In this document: piece after piece, positions 46,412 to 55,980 of the stretch
Numbering within the stretch: position 1 is the stretch's first letter
Layout of the letters: each line of letters begins with the position of its first letter
Source of the DNA: Pantoea nemavictus
GTDB taxonomy: Bacteria; Pseudomonadota; Gammaproteobacteria; Enterobacterales; Enterobacteriaceae
Direction: 5' to 3'
DNA length: 64,000 nucleotides
Assembly (NCBI RefSeq): GCF_037479095.1
Contig: NZ_JBBGZW010000001.1
Span: forward strand, 2,852,001-2,916,000
Notes under the pieces: generated by a model
The model's database searches: none
What the model was told of the DNA's origin: nothing
What the model saw: only the letters and a program-made list of their open reading frames with translations
Program-made: the position numbers and the translations under genes

Positions 46412-47329
46412 ATGATCAAACAAAGGACATTAAAACGTATTGTTCAGGCGACTGGTGTCGGTTTACATACCGGCAAGAAAGTCACGCTGACCTTACGCCC
46501 TGCGTCGGCTAATACCGGGGTCATCTATCGTCGCACTGACTTGAATCCACCGGTTGATTTCCCGGCTGATGCAAAATATGTGCGCGACACCATGCTGAGT
46601 ACCTGCCTGGTGAATGATGAAGGCGTGCGTATTTCAACAGTTGAACACCTGAACGCCGCATTGGCGGGCTTGGGCATCGACAACATTATTGTTGAAGTTG
46701 ATGCACCGGAAATCCCGATTATGGATGGCAGTGCCGCGCCTTTTGTCTATCTGCTGATGGATGCTGGCATCGAAGAGCTGAACAGTGCGAAGAAATTCGT
46801 GCGCGTTAAGCAAACGGTGCGTGTTGAAGATGGTGATAAGTGGGCCGAGATTAAGCCGTACAACGGTTTTTCACTCGACTTTACCATCGACTTCAAGCAC
46901 CCGGCGATTGACTCAAGCTCGCAGCGTTATCAGCTCAACTTCTCGGCTGAGAACTTTGTGCGTCAAATCAGCCGTGCGCGCACTTTTGGCTTTATGCGTG
47001 AAATCGAATATCTGCAGTCTAAAGGCCTGTGCCTGGGCGGTAGTTTAGATTGTGCGATTGGCCTCGATGATTTCCGCGTATTAAACGAAGACGGTCTGCG
47101 CTTTGAAGACGAGTTTGTTCGTCATAAAATGCTCGACGCGATCGGTGACTTGTTCATGTGCGGTCACAATGTTATTGGCGCATTTACCGCCTTTAAATCT
47201 GGACATGCGTTGAACAATAAGTTGCTGCAAGCGGTTCTGGCGAAGCAGGAAGCCTGGGAATGGGCGACCTTTGAAGACGAAGCTGAACTGCCACTGGCAT
47301 TCAAAGCACCTAATTTAGTTCTGGCTTAA
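46412..47329 (+). CDS. lpxC: UDP-3-O-acyl-GlcNAc deacetylase LpxC
   Basis: Zinc deacetylase at the committed step of lipid A synthesis. ATG 46412 ([23 protein letters not shown]) gives 305 residues, identical to E. coli in length. Zinc ligands: histidine in [10 protein letters not shown] (79), histidine and aspartate in [10 protein letters not shown] (238, 242). The C-terminal tail ends NLVLA; the last residues in E. coli LpxC control FtsH degradation, and hydrophobic ends are kept here. Terminator follows. Confidence 0.98.
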   Translation: MIKQRTLKRIVQATGVGLHTGKKVTLTLRPASANTGVIYRRTDLNPPVDFPADAKYVRDTMLSTCLVNDEGVRISTVEHLNAALAGLGIDNIIVEVDAPEIPIMDGSAAPFVYLLMDAGIEELNSAKKFVRVKQTVRVEDGDKWAEIKPYNGFSLDFTIDFKHPAIDSSSQRYQLNFSAENFVRQISRARTFGFMREIEYLQSKGLCLGGSLDCAIGLDDFRVLNEDGLRFEDEFVRHKMLDAIGDLFMCGHNVIGAFTAFKSGHALNNKLLQAVLAKQEAWEWATFEDEAELPLAFKAPNLVLA

Positions 47330-47339
47330 GTCAGACATA

Positions 47340-47392
47340 AAACGGCAGGTTTCGCTGACACCCTCTCCGGTCAGTTGAACCTGCCGTTTTTT
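47340..47392 (+). terminator. lpxC terminator, end of the dcw cluster
   Basis: AAACGGCAGGTT (47340-47351) pairs with AACCTGCCGTTT (47378-47389), with an inner CTGAC/GTCAG hairpin between the arms, and a T-run follows. A long, strong intrinsic terminator. Confidence 0.9.
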
Positions 47393-47603
47393 ATTGCCTC
47401 GCACCTAACCCTGCCAAACCGATCTCAATTCACTGTCGTGACTGGTGAAACGCTATACAAAAAAACGTGAATTCCGCCGTGGGCCCTTTAATCACTGGTG
47501 TCGAAGCCGCACATAAGTGCTATCATCTGGCGCTCATATAAGCTGGTTAACGCAGTTTTAGTCGACAGCTTTATTACTTTATTCAATGCATTGTGGACGG
47601 GTT

Positions 47604-48104
47604 GTGATCGGGATTTTCTCACGCTGGCGACAATTAGGCAGACGCTATTTCTGGCCTCATCTCCTTTTGGGGATGGTGGCGGCCAGTTTGGGCTTGCCTG
47701 CCTGCGCGCAAAGCTCTGAACCCACGGCGAACGATTCGCCGATCAGCAGCCTATTTGTTGGCAATGTTGTTCAGTTCGATCATCTCATTCGTTTGCAGGA
47801 AAGCGCGCGTCGACCGAATTTTAACGTCGATTATTGGCATCAGCATGCAATTCGTACGGTGATACGCCACCTTTCCTTTAGCATGACGCCACCCGCTCAG
47901 GCTGAGGCCGACCAGGCTTTACCGCTGGCGGCGCAAAAGCTGGCGTTGATTGGTTCGCTTCAAGCGCTTTTAACCTCTCCCGCACAGCCACTTACTGTCG
48001 TTGAGCCGCAGCAAAACCTGCGTCACAGCGAGCCGCAAATCCACTCTTCTGCTGATTGGCAGGCTGCTATTCACGGCATCCGCGCCGGACCTTTCGAAGC
48101 TTAA
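47604..48104 (+). CDS. secM: secretion monitor SecM (translation-arrest regulator of secA)
   Basis: Exported peptide whose own translation arrest reports secretion activity and controls secA. GTG 47604 (reads MIGIFSRWRQLGRRYFWPHLL) gives 166 residues, matching the GTG start of E. coli. The basic, long signal sequence runs to about residue 35 (GLPACAQ). DYWHQHAIRTVIRHLSF (77-93) is nearly identical to E. coli. The arrest motif ends W152-QAAIH-GIRAGP163, but two positions important in E. coli differ: Phe150 corresponds to His147 and Ile156 to Gln153. Three residues follow the GIRAGP. Confidence 0.93.
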   Translation: MIGIFSRWRQLGRRYFWPHLLLGMVAASLGLPACAQSSEPTANDSPISSLFVGNVVQFDHLIRLQESARRPNFNVDYWHQHAIRTVIRHLSFSMTPPAQAEADQALPLAAQKLALIGSLQALLTSPAQPLTVVEPQQNLRHSEPQIHSSADWQAAIHGIRAGPFEA

Positions 48105-48141
48105 CTGCTAACCTTTTTTCCGCATCCTGTTTTAGATTTTG

Positions 48142-48162
48142 CAGTCCGTGAGATCACGGCTG
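48142..48162 (+). promoter_or_regulatory. secM-secA intergenic hairpin upstream of the secA SD
   Basis: CAG-T-CCGTG, loop AGAT, CACGG-CTG forms a stem ending about 4 bases before the secA SD-like GAGA (48167-48170). Flanking ATTTT and AAAAT could extend pairing across the SD. In E. coli a comparable helix hides the secA SD until a ribosome stalls in secM. Confidence 0.6.
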
Positions 48163-48180
48163 AATTGAGAAAAATTTATC

Positions 48181-50886
48181 ATGTTAATCAAATTGTTAAC
48201 TAAAGTATTTGGCAGCAGCAACGATCGTACTCTGCGCCGTATGCGTAAAGTGGTAGACATCATCAACAAGATGGAGCCAGATTTCGTTAAGCTCTCCGAT
48301 GATGAACTGAAAGCGAAAACTGACCTGTTCCGTGAGCGCCTGAAAAAAGGCGAGAGCCTTGAAAGTCTTATTCCAGAAGCTTTTGCCACCGTACGCGAAG
48401 CTAGTAAGCGCGTATTTGGCATGCGCCACTTTGATGTGCAGCTGATCGGCGGCATGGTGCTGAACGAACGTTGTATCGCGGAGATGCGCACCGGTGAAGG
48501 TAAAACCCTGACCGCAACTTTGCCTGCTTACCTGAATGCGCTGAGCGGCAAAGGCGTGCACGTGGTGACCGTCAACGACTATCTGGCGCAACGTGACGCC
48601 GAAAATAACCGCGCACTGTTTGAGTTTCTTGGCCTGACCATTGGTATTAACCTGCCAAATATGCCAGCCGTGGCAAAGCGTGAAGCCTATGCAGCCGATA
48701 TCACCTACGGCACTAACAACGAATACGGCTTCGACTACCTGCGTGACAACATGGCATTCAGCCCGGAAGAGCGCGTGCAGCGTAAACTGCATTATGCGTT
48801 GGTGGATGAAGTCGACTCCATCTTGATCGATGAAGCACGTACGCCATTGATCATCTCTGGTCCTGCTGAAGACAGTTCTGAACTGTATACCAAAGTTAAC
48901 AAGATCATCCCGCACCTGGTCCGCCAGGAGAAAGAAGACTCTGAGACTTTCCAGGGCGAAGGCGATTTCTGGGTCGATGAGAAAGCACGTCAGGCGCACA
49001 TGAGCGAGCGTGGCCTGGTGAAAGTTGAAGAGCTGCTGGTTAGCCAAAACATTATGGAAGAGGGCGAGTCACTCTACTCACCGACCAACATTATGTTGAT
49101 GCACCATGTTACGGCGGCACTGCGTGCTCATGCACTTTTCACCCGTGATGTAGATTACATCGTCAAAGACGGTGAAGTGGTCATCGTCGATGAACATACC
49201 GGTCGTACCATGCAAGGTCGCCGCTGGTCTGATGGCCTGCATCAGGCCGTTGAAGCGAAAGAAGGCGTGGAAATCCAGAATGAAAACCAGACGCTGGCTT
49301 CTATCACCTTCCAGAACTACTTCCGTATCTACGAAAAACTGGCCGGTATGACCGGTACGGCAGATACCGAAGCATTCGAATTTAGCTCTATCTATAAACT
49401 CGACACTATCGTGGTGCCAACTAACCGTCCGATGGTGCGTAAAGATATGGCCGATCTGGTCTACATGACCGAGAAAGAGAAGATCGATGCCATTATCGAA
49501 GACATTCGCGCCTGTACTGCAAAGGGGCAGCCGGTGTTGGTGGGTACAATTTCGATTGAGAAATCCGAAGTGGTCTCCAATGAGCTGACGCGCGCAGGCA
49601 TTAAACACAGCGTGCTGAATGCGAAATTCCACGCCAGTGAAGCGGATATCGTGGCACAAGCGGGCCAGCCAGCTGCGGTAACTATCGCAACGAACATGGC
49701 CGGTCGCGGTACCGATATCGTGCTGGGCGGTAGCTGGCAGGCTGAGCTTGCCGCGATGGACGAGCCGACTGAAGAGCAAATTGAGGCGATGAAAGCCGCC
49801 TGGAAACTGCGTCATGATGCAGTGCTGGCGGCGGGTGGCCTGCACATCATTGGTACTGAGCGTCACGAATCACGTCGTATCGATAATCAGCTGCGTGGTC
49901 GTGCTGGTCGTCAGGGTGATGCCGGTTCTTCACGCTTCTACCTGTCGATGGAAGATGCCTTGATGCGTATCTTCGCTTCGGATCGCGTATCAAACATGAT
50001 GCGTAAACTGGGTATGAAGCCAGGCGAAGCGATTGAGCATCCATGGGTGACCAAAGCAATTGCCAACGCTCAACGCAAAGTGGAAAGTCGTAACTTCGAT
50101 ATTCGTAAACAGCTGCTGGAATACGATGACGTTGCTAACGATCAGCGTCGCGCCATCTACAGCCAGCGTAACGAACTGCTGGATGTGTCTGATGTATCTG
50201 AAACCATCAACAGCATCCGTGAAGATGTCTATAAAACCACCATCGATACTTACATTCCACCGCAGTCGCTGGAAGAGATGTGGGATGTCGCGGGCCTGGA
50301 AGAGCGTCTGCGTAACGACTTCGATCTGAACCTGCCAATTGCTGAGTGGTTGGATAAAGAGCCTGATCTGCATGAAGAGACGCTGCGCGAACGCATCATG
50401 AGCCATGCTGCTGAAAACTATGCTGCCAAAGAAGAAGTGGTTGGTGCAGAGATGATGCGGAACTTTGAAAAAGGCGTGATGCTGCAAACGCTGGATTCGC
50501 TGTGGAAAGAGCATCTGGCGGCGATGGACTATCTGCGTCAGGGGATCCACTTGCGCGGTTACGCACAGAAAGATCCGAAGCAGGAATATAAGCGTGAATC
50601 CTTCTCTATGTTTGCAGCAATGCTGGAGTCACTGAAGTACGAAGTGATCAGTACCCTGAGCAAGGTCCAGGTACGCATGCCAGAAGAAGTTGAAGCAATG
50701 GAGCAGCAGCGTCGTGAAGAAGCGGAGCGCTTAGCACAGCAGCAACAACTGAGCCATGTTGATGATGCAACCGCAGCAGCCGAAGCCTTAGCAGCACAAG
50801 GTGGCGAAAGGAAAGTGGGCCGTAATGACCTTTGCCCATGCGGCTCAGGCAAAAAATATAAACAGTGCCACGGTCGTCTGGCCTGA
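48181..50886 (+). CDS. secA: preprotein translocase ATPase SecA
   Basis: Motor of SecYEG-dependent protein export. It has 901 residues, identical in length to E. coli SecA. Walker [10 protein letters not shown] near 102-109, DEAD-like [14 protein letters not shown] near 208, preprotein-crosslinking domain (about 230-370), second nucleotide domain with [14 protein letters not shown] near 505 and GRAGRQGD near 577, helical scaffold, Gln/Glu-rich linker and the C-terminal zinc site [13 protein letters not shown]. Translation is coupled to secM stalling. Confidence 0.99.
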   Translation: MLIKLLTKVFGSSNDRTLRRMRKVVDIINKMEPDFVKLSDDELKAKTDLFRERLKKGESLESLIPEAFATVREASKRVFGMRHFDVQLIGGMVLNERCIAEMRTGEGKTLTATLPAYLNALSGKGVHVVTVNDYLAQRDAENNRALFEFLGLTIGINLPNMPAVAKREAYAADITYGTNNEYGFDYLRDNMAFSPEERVQRKLHYALVDEVDSILIDEARTPLIISGPAEDSSELYTKVNKIIPHLVRQEKEDSETFQGEGDFWVDEKARQAHMSERGLVKVEELLVSQNIMEEGESLYSPTNIMLMHHVTAALRAHALFTRDVDYIVKDGEVVIVDEHTGRTMQGRRWSDGLHQAVEAKEGVEIQNENQTLASITFQNYFRIYEKLAGMTGTADTEAFEFSSIYKLDTIVVPTNRPMVRKDMADLVYMTEKEKIDAIIEDIRACTAKGQPVLVGTISIEKSEVVSNELTRAGIKHSVLNAKFHASEADIVAQAGQPAAVTIATNMAGRGTDIVLGGSWQAELAAMDEPTEEQIEAMKAAWKLRHDAVLAAGGLHIIGTERHESRRIDNQLRGRAGRQGDAGSSRFYLSMEDALMRIFASDRVSNMMRKLGMKPGEAIEHPWVTKAIANAQRKVESRNFDIRKQLLEYDDVANDQRRAIYSQRNELLDVSDVSETINSIREDVYKTTIDTYIPPQSLEEMWDVAGLEERLRNDFDLNLPIAEWLDKEPDLHEETLRERIMSHAAENYAAKEEVVGAEMMRNFEKGVMLQTLDSLWKEHLAAMDYLRQGIHLRGYAQKDPKQEYKRESFSMFAAMLESLKYEVISTLSKVQVRMPEEVEAMEQQRREEAERLAQQQQLSHVDDATAAAEALAAQGGERKVGRNDLCPCGSGKKYKQCHGRLA

Positions 50887-50887
50887 T

Positions 50888-50917
50888 AAAAAAGGAGCCT
50901 TCGGGCTCCTTTTTTTG
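50888..50917. terminator. secA terminator (probably bidirectional)
   Basis: AAAAAAGGAGCC-TTCG-GGCTCCTTTTTT: a GC core with UUCG loop, flanked by A-run and T-run, right after the secA stop and 8 bases before the stop of the convergent winged-helix gene. The symmetric A/T flanks allow use from both sides. Confidence 0.92.
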
Positions 50918-50925
50918 CTTAAGCC

Positions 50926-51312
50926 TTAGCGCGTAATTGCCATTAGCTTCTCTTCGTTGAGTCGTACGCCGTGATAAGGCAGCGTGACCAACAAACCATC
51001 CGGCAAGCCAAATCGTTTGAATAATGCCCGGCTTTGAAACAGCAATTGATGATAATTATTGTCGCTGATACCTGGATAGCTCTCATTCCACACTGTCGCA
51101 ATGATCTGACGTTTTGAGGTAATCCGCAGCAACAGGCAGGAGAAGAAGCGTTTTTGCGCTTCGTTAAGTGGCATGATTTTATGTTCAGGCCACCAGGTTA
51201 GGGTGTTCTGAGCACTGTCTAAGGTGAGAAGGTCGTGAAATACCAGATGGCGTAGAGTATGTAATTGTTCCGGCGTGTTTTGTTCCAGAAACGTTGTTTC
51301 TTTGAATTCCAT
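50926..51312 (-). CDS. lone winged-helix DNA-binding protein (OmpR/CadC-like), function unknown
   Basis: I do not recognise a named gene here; E. coli has none between secA and mutT. From ATG 51310-51312 the product is 128 residues (a start at 51360 would add 16). Residues 62-119 look like a Trans_reg_C winged helix: ITSKRQIIATVWNESYPG (helix before the turn), ISDNNYHQLLFQSRALFKRFG (recognition helix, 82-102) and a wing LVTLPYHGVRLN (108-119). No receiver or sensor domain and no membrane segment is present. SD is weak for either start. It shares a 186-base divergent region with mutT. Likely a small transcription factor; its target is unknown. Confidence 0.75.
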   Translation of the reverse strand: MEFKETTFLEQNTPEQLHTLRHLVFHDLLTLDSAQNTLTWWPEHKIMPLNEAQKRFFSCLLLRITSKRQIIATVWNESYPGISDNNYHQLLFQSRALFKRFGLPDGLLVTLPYHGVRLNEEKLMAITR

Positions 51313-51498
51313 AGGTAATCGGGTTTGGCAGAAGAAAGTGGCTGCGAGTATTCCCAACATCCCCGGTTGCGATCATTACGACATGTCTTAATCAATGGCT
51401 TTTGTGCGGCACATGGCGTCACATCCATCTCAGTGGTTAACATCACGCAACGTCTGATTTACACTCAGCGCTCATTTATTAAAAGCGGAATCCAGCTT

Positions 51499-51894
51499 AT
51501 GAAACACCTGCAGGTTGCGGTGGGCATCATTCGCAATACAGATCGTCAAATTTTTCTAGCCCAGCGGGCGGCAAGCTCCTATATGGCTTATAAATGGGAG
51601 TTTCCAGGCGGGAAGATTGAACAAGACGAAACCGCCGAGCAGGCGCTGAAACGTGAGTTGATGGAAGAAACCGGGATAGACGTTACTTCAGCTAAGGCAA
51701 TTGGACTGGCCGATCATAGCTATGAAGACCTGCGCGTTACGCTGCATTTCTTCCTGGTGGAAGGCTGGAACGGTGCGCCTTATGGCCGTGAAGGACAGCC
51801 ACAACGCTGGGTTGGACAGCAGGATTTGGTTGCGGATGAATTTCCTCCGGCAAACCATGAGCTGATAGGTCGTCTGGTGGCCGGCGAGTTTTAA
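51499..51894 (+). CDS. mutT: 8-oxo-dGTP diphosphatase MutT
   Basis: Cleans oxidised guanine nucleotides from the pool, preventing A:T to C:G transversions. ATG 51499 (MKHLQVAVGIIRNTDRQIFL) gives 131 residues (129 in E. coli); the open frame back to 51325 has no family match. Nudix box GX5EX7REUXEEXGU is complete (GGKIEQDETAEQ then ALKRELMEETGID, about 37-61). The order secA-mutT is kept, but with an extra gene between them. The sequence outside the Nudix box is noticeably divergent. Confidence 0.95.
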   Translation: MKHLQVAVGIIRNTDRQIFLAQRAASSYMAYKWEFPGGKIEQDETAEQALKRELMEETGIDVTSAKAIGLADHSYEDLRVTLHFFLVEGWNGAPYGREGQPQRWVGQQDLVADEFPPANHELIGRLVAGEF

Positions 51895-51896
51895 GT

Positions 51897-51924
51897 TAAG
51901 GGGCTGCTGGCCCCTTACTTTTTT
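51897..51924. terminator. terminator between mutT and yacG
   Basis: TAAGGGGC (51897-51904) and GCCCCTTA (51910-51917) with loop TGCTG, followed by a T-run, between the convergent stops. Confidence 0.85.
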
Positions 51925-51925
51925 G

Positions 51926-52123
51926 TTACTGCTGCTCTTCGCTCCAGTCATCGCTGTCTGTCAGGTCACCGTTGCTGGGAATGCGTTTTTCTTCTGCTGC
52001 CCATTCCCCTAAATCAATCAGCTGGCAACGTTTGCTGCAGAATGGCCGCCACGGGCTCAACTCATCCCAGATCACATCTCTACGACAATTGGGACAAGGT
52101 ACGGTAATAATCTCTTCCGGCAT
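51926..52123 (-). CDS. yacG: DNA gyrase inhibitor / zinc-binding protein YacG
   Basis: Small zinc protein that inhibits gyrase in E. coli by binding GyrB. ATG 52121-52123, with GAGGAAG upstream, gives 65 residues as in E. coli. Zinc ligands are CPNC (near 10-13) and FCSKRC (near 28-33); [17 protein letters not shown] is the conserved core, and an acidic tail follows. It starts 8 bases after the zapD stop. Confidence 0.96.
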   Translation of the reverse strand: MPEEIITVPCPNCRRDVIWDELSPWRPFCSKRCQLIDLGEWAAEEKRIPSNGDLTDSDDWSEEQQ

Positions 52124-52131
52124 AACTTCCT

Positions 52132-52875
52132 CTAACAACAAGCTAATTCAAAATTCAGTCGGGCTGGCACCTCACCCCGTTCGCTGTCTAACGGCAGAAA
52201 ACGAATGGCATAGCGACTTTTGTGACCCGAGACTTGCGGATACAGCGCATCTTCCAGCATTAACTGCAGGCGCAGCAAATCGGATCCTTCGGCATTGTCC
52301 TGATAAAAACCATTGAGGCTAGTTTGATGACGGAATACGCCGGACTGACGCACTAAATCGAGAATCATCGTCAAACTATTACGCAGCGGATTCAGCGATT
52401 CTAACCAGCTATTGACCTGCACATCACGCACCGATTGGTCCTGATGCAGCCAGATGTGCAGACTTGGTAAATCAAAACTACAGCAGCCGCCGGGAATACT
52501 CAGGCGCTGACGTACCAGCGCAATCAGGCGATCTTCACGTAGCTGTTGGCCCATCCGCGGCGCAGCCATCAATTCGCTAGAGTATTGTTTCAATTGCTGG
52601 CGCAGATTGCTAACGCGCAGTTCGTCAACGCCAGGCACATCCAGCCAGGCGCGTAACTTCTGCTGCTGCCGCTCCAGCTCTTTTAGCAATTCGGTGCGCA
52701 TATCTCCGCGCTCAAAAATATCCAGGAGATCGCTAAGTATGCGAAAAACGCCGAGAGCCGAGACCGAACCACTTACTGGCACAGTTTCATGCAGCTGATC
52801 AATAAGATACTCAACGCGCAACCAGGTACGCATCTTCTCGTTCAAAGGGTGTTCGAATAGAACAACTGTACTCAT
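52132..52875 (-). CDS. zapD: FtsZ-bundling division protein ZapD
   Basis: Binds the FtsZ C-terminus and bundles filaments in the Z ring. The 247 residues equal E. coli ZapD; start is [20 protein letters not shown]. Predicted helical N-terminal domain and a beta-rich C-terminal part (about 120-247). Middle gene of coaE-zapD-yacG, 4 bases after the coaE stop. Confidence 0.97.
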   Translation of the reverse strand: MSTVVLFEHPLNEKMRTWLRVEYLIDQLHETVPVSGSVSALGVFRILSDLLDIFERGDMRTELLKELERQQQKLRAWLDVPGVDELRVSNLRQQLKQYSSELMAAPRMGQQLREDRLIALVRQRLSIPGGCCSFDLPSLHIWLHQDQSVRDVQVNSWLESLNPLRNSLTMILDLVRQSGVFRHQTSLNGFYQDNAEGSDLLRLQLMLEDALYPQVSGHKSRYAIRFLPLDSERGEVPARLNFELACC

Positions 52876-52879
52876 GATG

Positions 52880-53488
52880 TTAATCCTTTCCGGTTGCTGC
52901 CAGACTTAGATAGTGCTGGTGAAGAGCAGCAACGCGCGGTAGCACCTGTTCAGGCGTACCGCTGTTATCAATGATGTCATCCGCACAGGCTAATCGCTGC
53001 TCACGACTGGCCTGCGCGGCAAGAATACTTTTCGCCTGACTCAGTGAAATGCCATCGCGCTGTTGAGTGCGTTGCAATTGCGTTGCGGTATCCACATCTA
53101 CCACCAGCACACGATCGGCCTGCTGCTGTAATCCATTTTCGACTAACAGCGGCACCACCCAAAGCACATAAGGTGAAGTGGCCAGTAACTTTAATTGTTG
53201 TGTGCGGGCGTTAATGAGTGGATGGAGCAACTGATTGAGCCAGTTTTTTTCTTGCGGTTGCTGGAAAATAATTTCACGAAGTCGCGCACGATAGAGTGTG
53301 CCTTCAGCCGTCAGAATGGATTCTCCATGTCGTTGAGCAATCGCCTTTAAGGCGGGCGTGCCGGGTTCAACGACTTCTCTGGCAATGGCGTCAGCGTCAA
53401 TAATATCAACGCCTAGCGCTGCGAAAGCATTAGCAATAGTGGTTTTACCACTGCCAATGCCACCGGTGAGCGCAACGGTATAAGGCAT
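52880..53488 (-). CDS. coaE: dephospho-CoA kinase CoaE
   Basis: Last step of coenzyme A synthesis: phosphorylates the 3'-hydroxyl of dephospho-CoA. ATG 53486-53488 ([20 protein letters not shown]) gives 202 residues (206 in E. coli), while the longer frame to 53530 has no family support. P-loop GGIGSGKT at 8-15, [13 protein letters not shown] near 32, LHPLI near 85 and the conserved core [16 protein letters not shown] near 102. First gene of coaE-zapD-yacG. Confidence 0.97.
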   Translation of the reverse strand: MPYTVALTGGIGSGKTTIANAFAALGVDIIDADAIAREVVEPGTPALKAIAQRHGESILTAEGTLYRARLREIIFQQPQEKNWLNQLLHPLINARTQQLKLLATSPYVLWVVPLLVENGLQQQADRVLVVDVDTATQLQRTQQRDGISLSQAKSILAAQASREQRLACADDIIDNSGTPEQVLPRVAALHQHYLSLAATGKD

Positions 53489-53612
53489 AGCGTTCTCGCA
53501 AAATTTATATCGTGAGCGGTGATTAACCACAGCAAGATGAGAGCATGATCACAATCATTTTTCTCAGCTAAATTTAAGGGATTGTAGCCTAAATAAAGTG
53601 AAATTCGCAGTC

Positions 53613-53640
53613 TTGTCGCGCAAGGAATGGCGCGTATGAT
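53613..53640 (+). promoter_or_regulatory. candidate guaC promoter
   Basis: TTGTCG (53613-53618), 16-base spacer, TATGAT (53635-53640), giving a leader of about 60 bases that contains the 14-bp palindrome CGAACCGCGGTTCG at 53668-53681. Confidence 0.5.
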
Positions 53641-53706
53641 AACGACACTGGAGCCGTGAGCGCTACCCGAACCGCGGTTCGTCTTCACTAACCAGGACAA
53701 TCAGCT

Positions 53707-54747
53707 ATGCGCATTGAAGAAGATTTAAAACTGGGCTTTAAAGATGTTTTAATCCGCCCAAAACGCTCCACCTTGAAAAGCCGTTCCGAGGTTGAACTGG
53801 AACGCACCTTCACTTTTAAACACTCAGGCTTGAACTGGAGCGGCATACCCATTATTGCCGCTAATATGGATACCGTCGGCACGTTCACTATGGCTGAGGC
53901 GTTGGCCAGTTTTAACCTACTGACCGCGGTGCATAAGCACTATAGCGTAGAAGACTGGCAGGCATTTGTGCAGCGCGTCCCGGCGACGGTGCTGAGTTAT
54001 GTGATGGTTTCCTCAGGCACATCTGAATCAGACTTCACTAAGTTATCCGCGATTCTGGCGTTATCACCGCAACTCAATTTCATCTGTATCGACGTGGCTA
54101 ACGGCTACTCCGAGCACTTTGTTCAGTTCTTGCTGCGGGTGCGTGAAAGCTTCCCAGGTAAAACCATCTGTGCGGGCAATGTCGTCACCGGTGAAATGGT
54201 GGAAGAGCTAATTTTGTCGGGCGCTGATATCGTCAAAGTAGGGATTGGCCCTGGCTCGGTGTGTACCACGCGAGTGAAGACCGGCGTGGGCTATCCTCAG
54301 CTCTCTGCGGTTATTGAGTGTGCTGATGCGGCACACGGTCTGGGTGGACAAATCGTCAGTGATGGCGGCTGTTCGGTTCCGGGCGATATTGCCAAAGCTT
54401 TCGGTGGTGGTGCAGATTTCACCATGCTAGGTGGCATGCTTGCGGCGCATGACGAGTGCGAGGGCACCATCGTTGAAGATCAGGGTGAGAAGTTTATGTT
54501 GTTCTATGGCATGAGCTCCGAATCGGCGATGAAGCGTCACGTAGGCGGCGTGGCGCAGTACCGTGCGGCTGAAGGTAAAACCGTACGCTTGCCATTGCGT
54601 GGTCCCGTTGAAGATACGGTGAAAGATATCCTCGGTGGCTTGCGTTCAGCCTGCACCTACGTGGGCGCGGAGCGTTTGAAAGAGCTGACTAAGCGCACCA
54701 CCTTTATCCGCGTAGCAGAACAGGAAAACCGCGTGTTTACTCGCTGA
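53707..54747 (+). CDS. guaC: GMP reductase GuaC
   Basis: NADPH-dependent deamination of GMP to IMP, linking guanine salvage to adenine nucleotides. Length 346 (347 in E. coli). An (alpha/beta)8 barrel of the IMPDH/GMPR family with no CBS insert. The catalytic cysteine lies in [11 protein letters not shown] near 186 and the flap glycine run in [20 protein letters not shown] near 219. [13 protein letters not shown] near 58 is family-typical. Monocistronic, with its own leader. Confidence 0.98.
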   Translation: MRIEEDLKLGFKDVLIRPKRSTLKSRSEVELERTFTFKHSGLNWSGIPIIAANMDTVGTFTMAEALASFNLLTAVHKHYSVEDWQAFVQRVPATVLSYVMVSSGTSESDFTKLSAILALSPQLNFICIDVANGYSEHFVQFLLRVRESFPGKTICAGNVVTGEMVEELILSGADIVKVGIGPGSVCTTRVKTGVGYPQLSAVIECADAAHGLGGQIVSDGGCSVPGDIAKAFGGGADFTMLGGMLAAHDECEGTIVEDQGEKFMLFYGMSSESAMKRHVGGVAQYRAAEGKTVRLPLRGPVEDTVKDILGGLRSACTYVGAERLKELTKRTTFIRVAEQENRVFTR

Positions 54748-54754
54748 TCGAAGA

Positions 54755-54783
54755 TAACGGGCGCGCACAGCGCGTGCCCGTTA
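54755..54783. terminator. hairpin between guaC and hofC
   Basis: TAACGGGCGCGC (54755-54766) pairs with GCGTGCCCGTTA (54772-54783) with one G-T wobble and a 5-base loop. No T-run follows, so termination strength is uncertain. The right arm includes the hofC stop codon. Confidence 0.5.
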
Positions 54784-55980
54784 ACGAATCGCATCACCCA
54801 GGCCAAATACCGGCAGATACATCGCTATCACTAACGTCCCAACAATCCCGCCAATCACCACCATCATCATCGGTTCCAGCGACGCAGCCAGAGCATCAGC
54901 CCGCGCCAGCGTTTGGGCCTCATGCCACTCCGCCAGACGCGCCAGCATCACATCGAGCGCACCTGCCTCTTCGCCAACTCTGACCAACTGGGCACAAAGC
55001 GGTGTAAACAGCAGATGCTGTTGTAACGCCTGATGCAGCGGTGCACCCGCGGCGATATGCTGTTGCAATTGAACAATGGCATCACGCCACAGACGCGATA
55101 CTAGCGTAACCTCTACCGCCTGCAGGCTCTGTAACAGCGTTAAACCAGATTGCTGAGTAAGTTGCAGGATGGCGTAAATCTGGCTGAGCTGCCCACCGCG
55201 CCACAGCGGTGATAGCAACGGCATGCGTAACAGCCATTGCTGTGTACGCTTTTGCCAGGGCACTGAGCGTCGATAAGTTTGCTGCGCAGTTGCCAGCACC
55301 GCGGCGCATACCAGCGACAGCGGTAGTGCGGCTTTCTGCAAAAGTTCTGACAGAGACATCACCGCAGCGGTAAAAGCGGGCAACGGAGCATCAAAACTGG
55401 CATACACGGAGACAAATTCCGGCAACACGAACAGCAGCATGCCGGCACTGACCGCGAGCGCCACCAGCAAGATAAACAAGGGATAACGCAGCGCCTTCAC
55501 AACTTTTTGCCGTAAATATTGCTGCTTGCTTTGCTGCTGCGCCAGCTGGCGACAGCATTCGTCGAGTTGGCCCGTTAACTCGCCAACCTGCATCAGCGCG
55601 GGAAACAGCGGTGGAAAGATTTGCGGCCACTCCTGCAGCGCCTGTGAAAAGGGTTCACCGGCAATGACGCGGCGCTGCAATCCTTTCAGTAATACCCGCC
55701 AACCGGCATGCGGATGACCTTCCGCCAGCAGTATCAGGCTTTCGGCCAGCGGCAAACCGGCTTTAAGTAGCGTCGCTAATTGCCTAACCAGATCGATCTT
55801 CTGCTGCCACTTCCAATCGCGTGAGCGCCAGCATTTACCACGCTGCCAACTCACCGGCAGCATGCCTCGATCGGAAAGTTGATTGAGTAGGGCTTCCTGG
55901 CTGATGTTGATCGACTCACCTTCCTGCAATACGCCCATGGTATCAAGCGCATGCCAGCGAAAATGATAGAGATTAGCCAT
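54781..55980 (-). CDS. hofC: type IV pilin assembly inner-membrane platform protein HofC (PilC)
   Basis: Inner-membrane platform protein of the GspF/PilC family that works with the HofB ATPase to assemble PpdD pilin. ATG 55978-55980 (MANLYHFRWHALD) gives 399 residues (about 400 in E. coli). Two T2SSF domains (about 58-180 and 260-385, each with an LxxGLxLxESL-type start: LATLLKAGLPLAESL and LQLTQQSGLTLLQSL) alternate with membrane helices near 165-195 and at the end. Overlaps the hofB stop by 8 bases. Confidence 0.93.
   Translation of the reverse strand: MANLYHFRWHALDTMGVLQEGESINISQEALLNQLSDRGMLPVSWQRGKCWRSRDWKWQQKIDLVRQLATLLKAGLPLAESLILLAEGHPHAGWRVLLKGLQRRVIAGEPFSQALQEWPQIFPPLFPALMQVGELTGQLDECCRQLAQQQSKQQYLRQKVVKALRYPLFILLVALAVSAGMLLFVLPEFVSVYASFDAPLPAFTAAVMSLSELLQKAALPLSLVCAAVLATAQQTYRRSVPWQKRTQQWLLRMPLLSPLWRGGQLSQIYAILQLTQQSGLTLLQSLQAVEVTLVSRLWRDAIVQLQQHIAAGAPLHQALQQHLLFTPLCAQLVRVGEEAGALDVMLARLAEWHEAQTLARADALAASLEPMMMVVIGGIVGTLVIAMYLPVFGLGDAIR

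Noticed and set aside
49078..49866. 262-codon open frame antisense to secA.
   Set aside because: A shadow of a strongly conserved gene; composition is driven by codon bias of the opposite strand and no domain is recognisable.
51325..51498. Extended mutT frame starting 58 codons upstream.
   Set aside because: It would overlap the divergent winged-helix gene start and lacks family similarity; ATG 51499 gives the normal length.
53664..53686. PurR operator upstream of guaC.
   Set aside because: The palindrome centre and flanks do not fit the PurR consensus, which has a central CG flanked by AA/TT.
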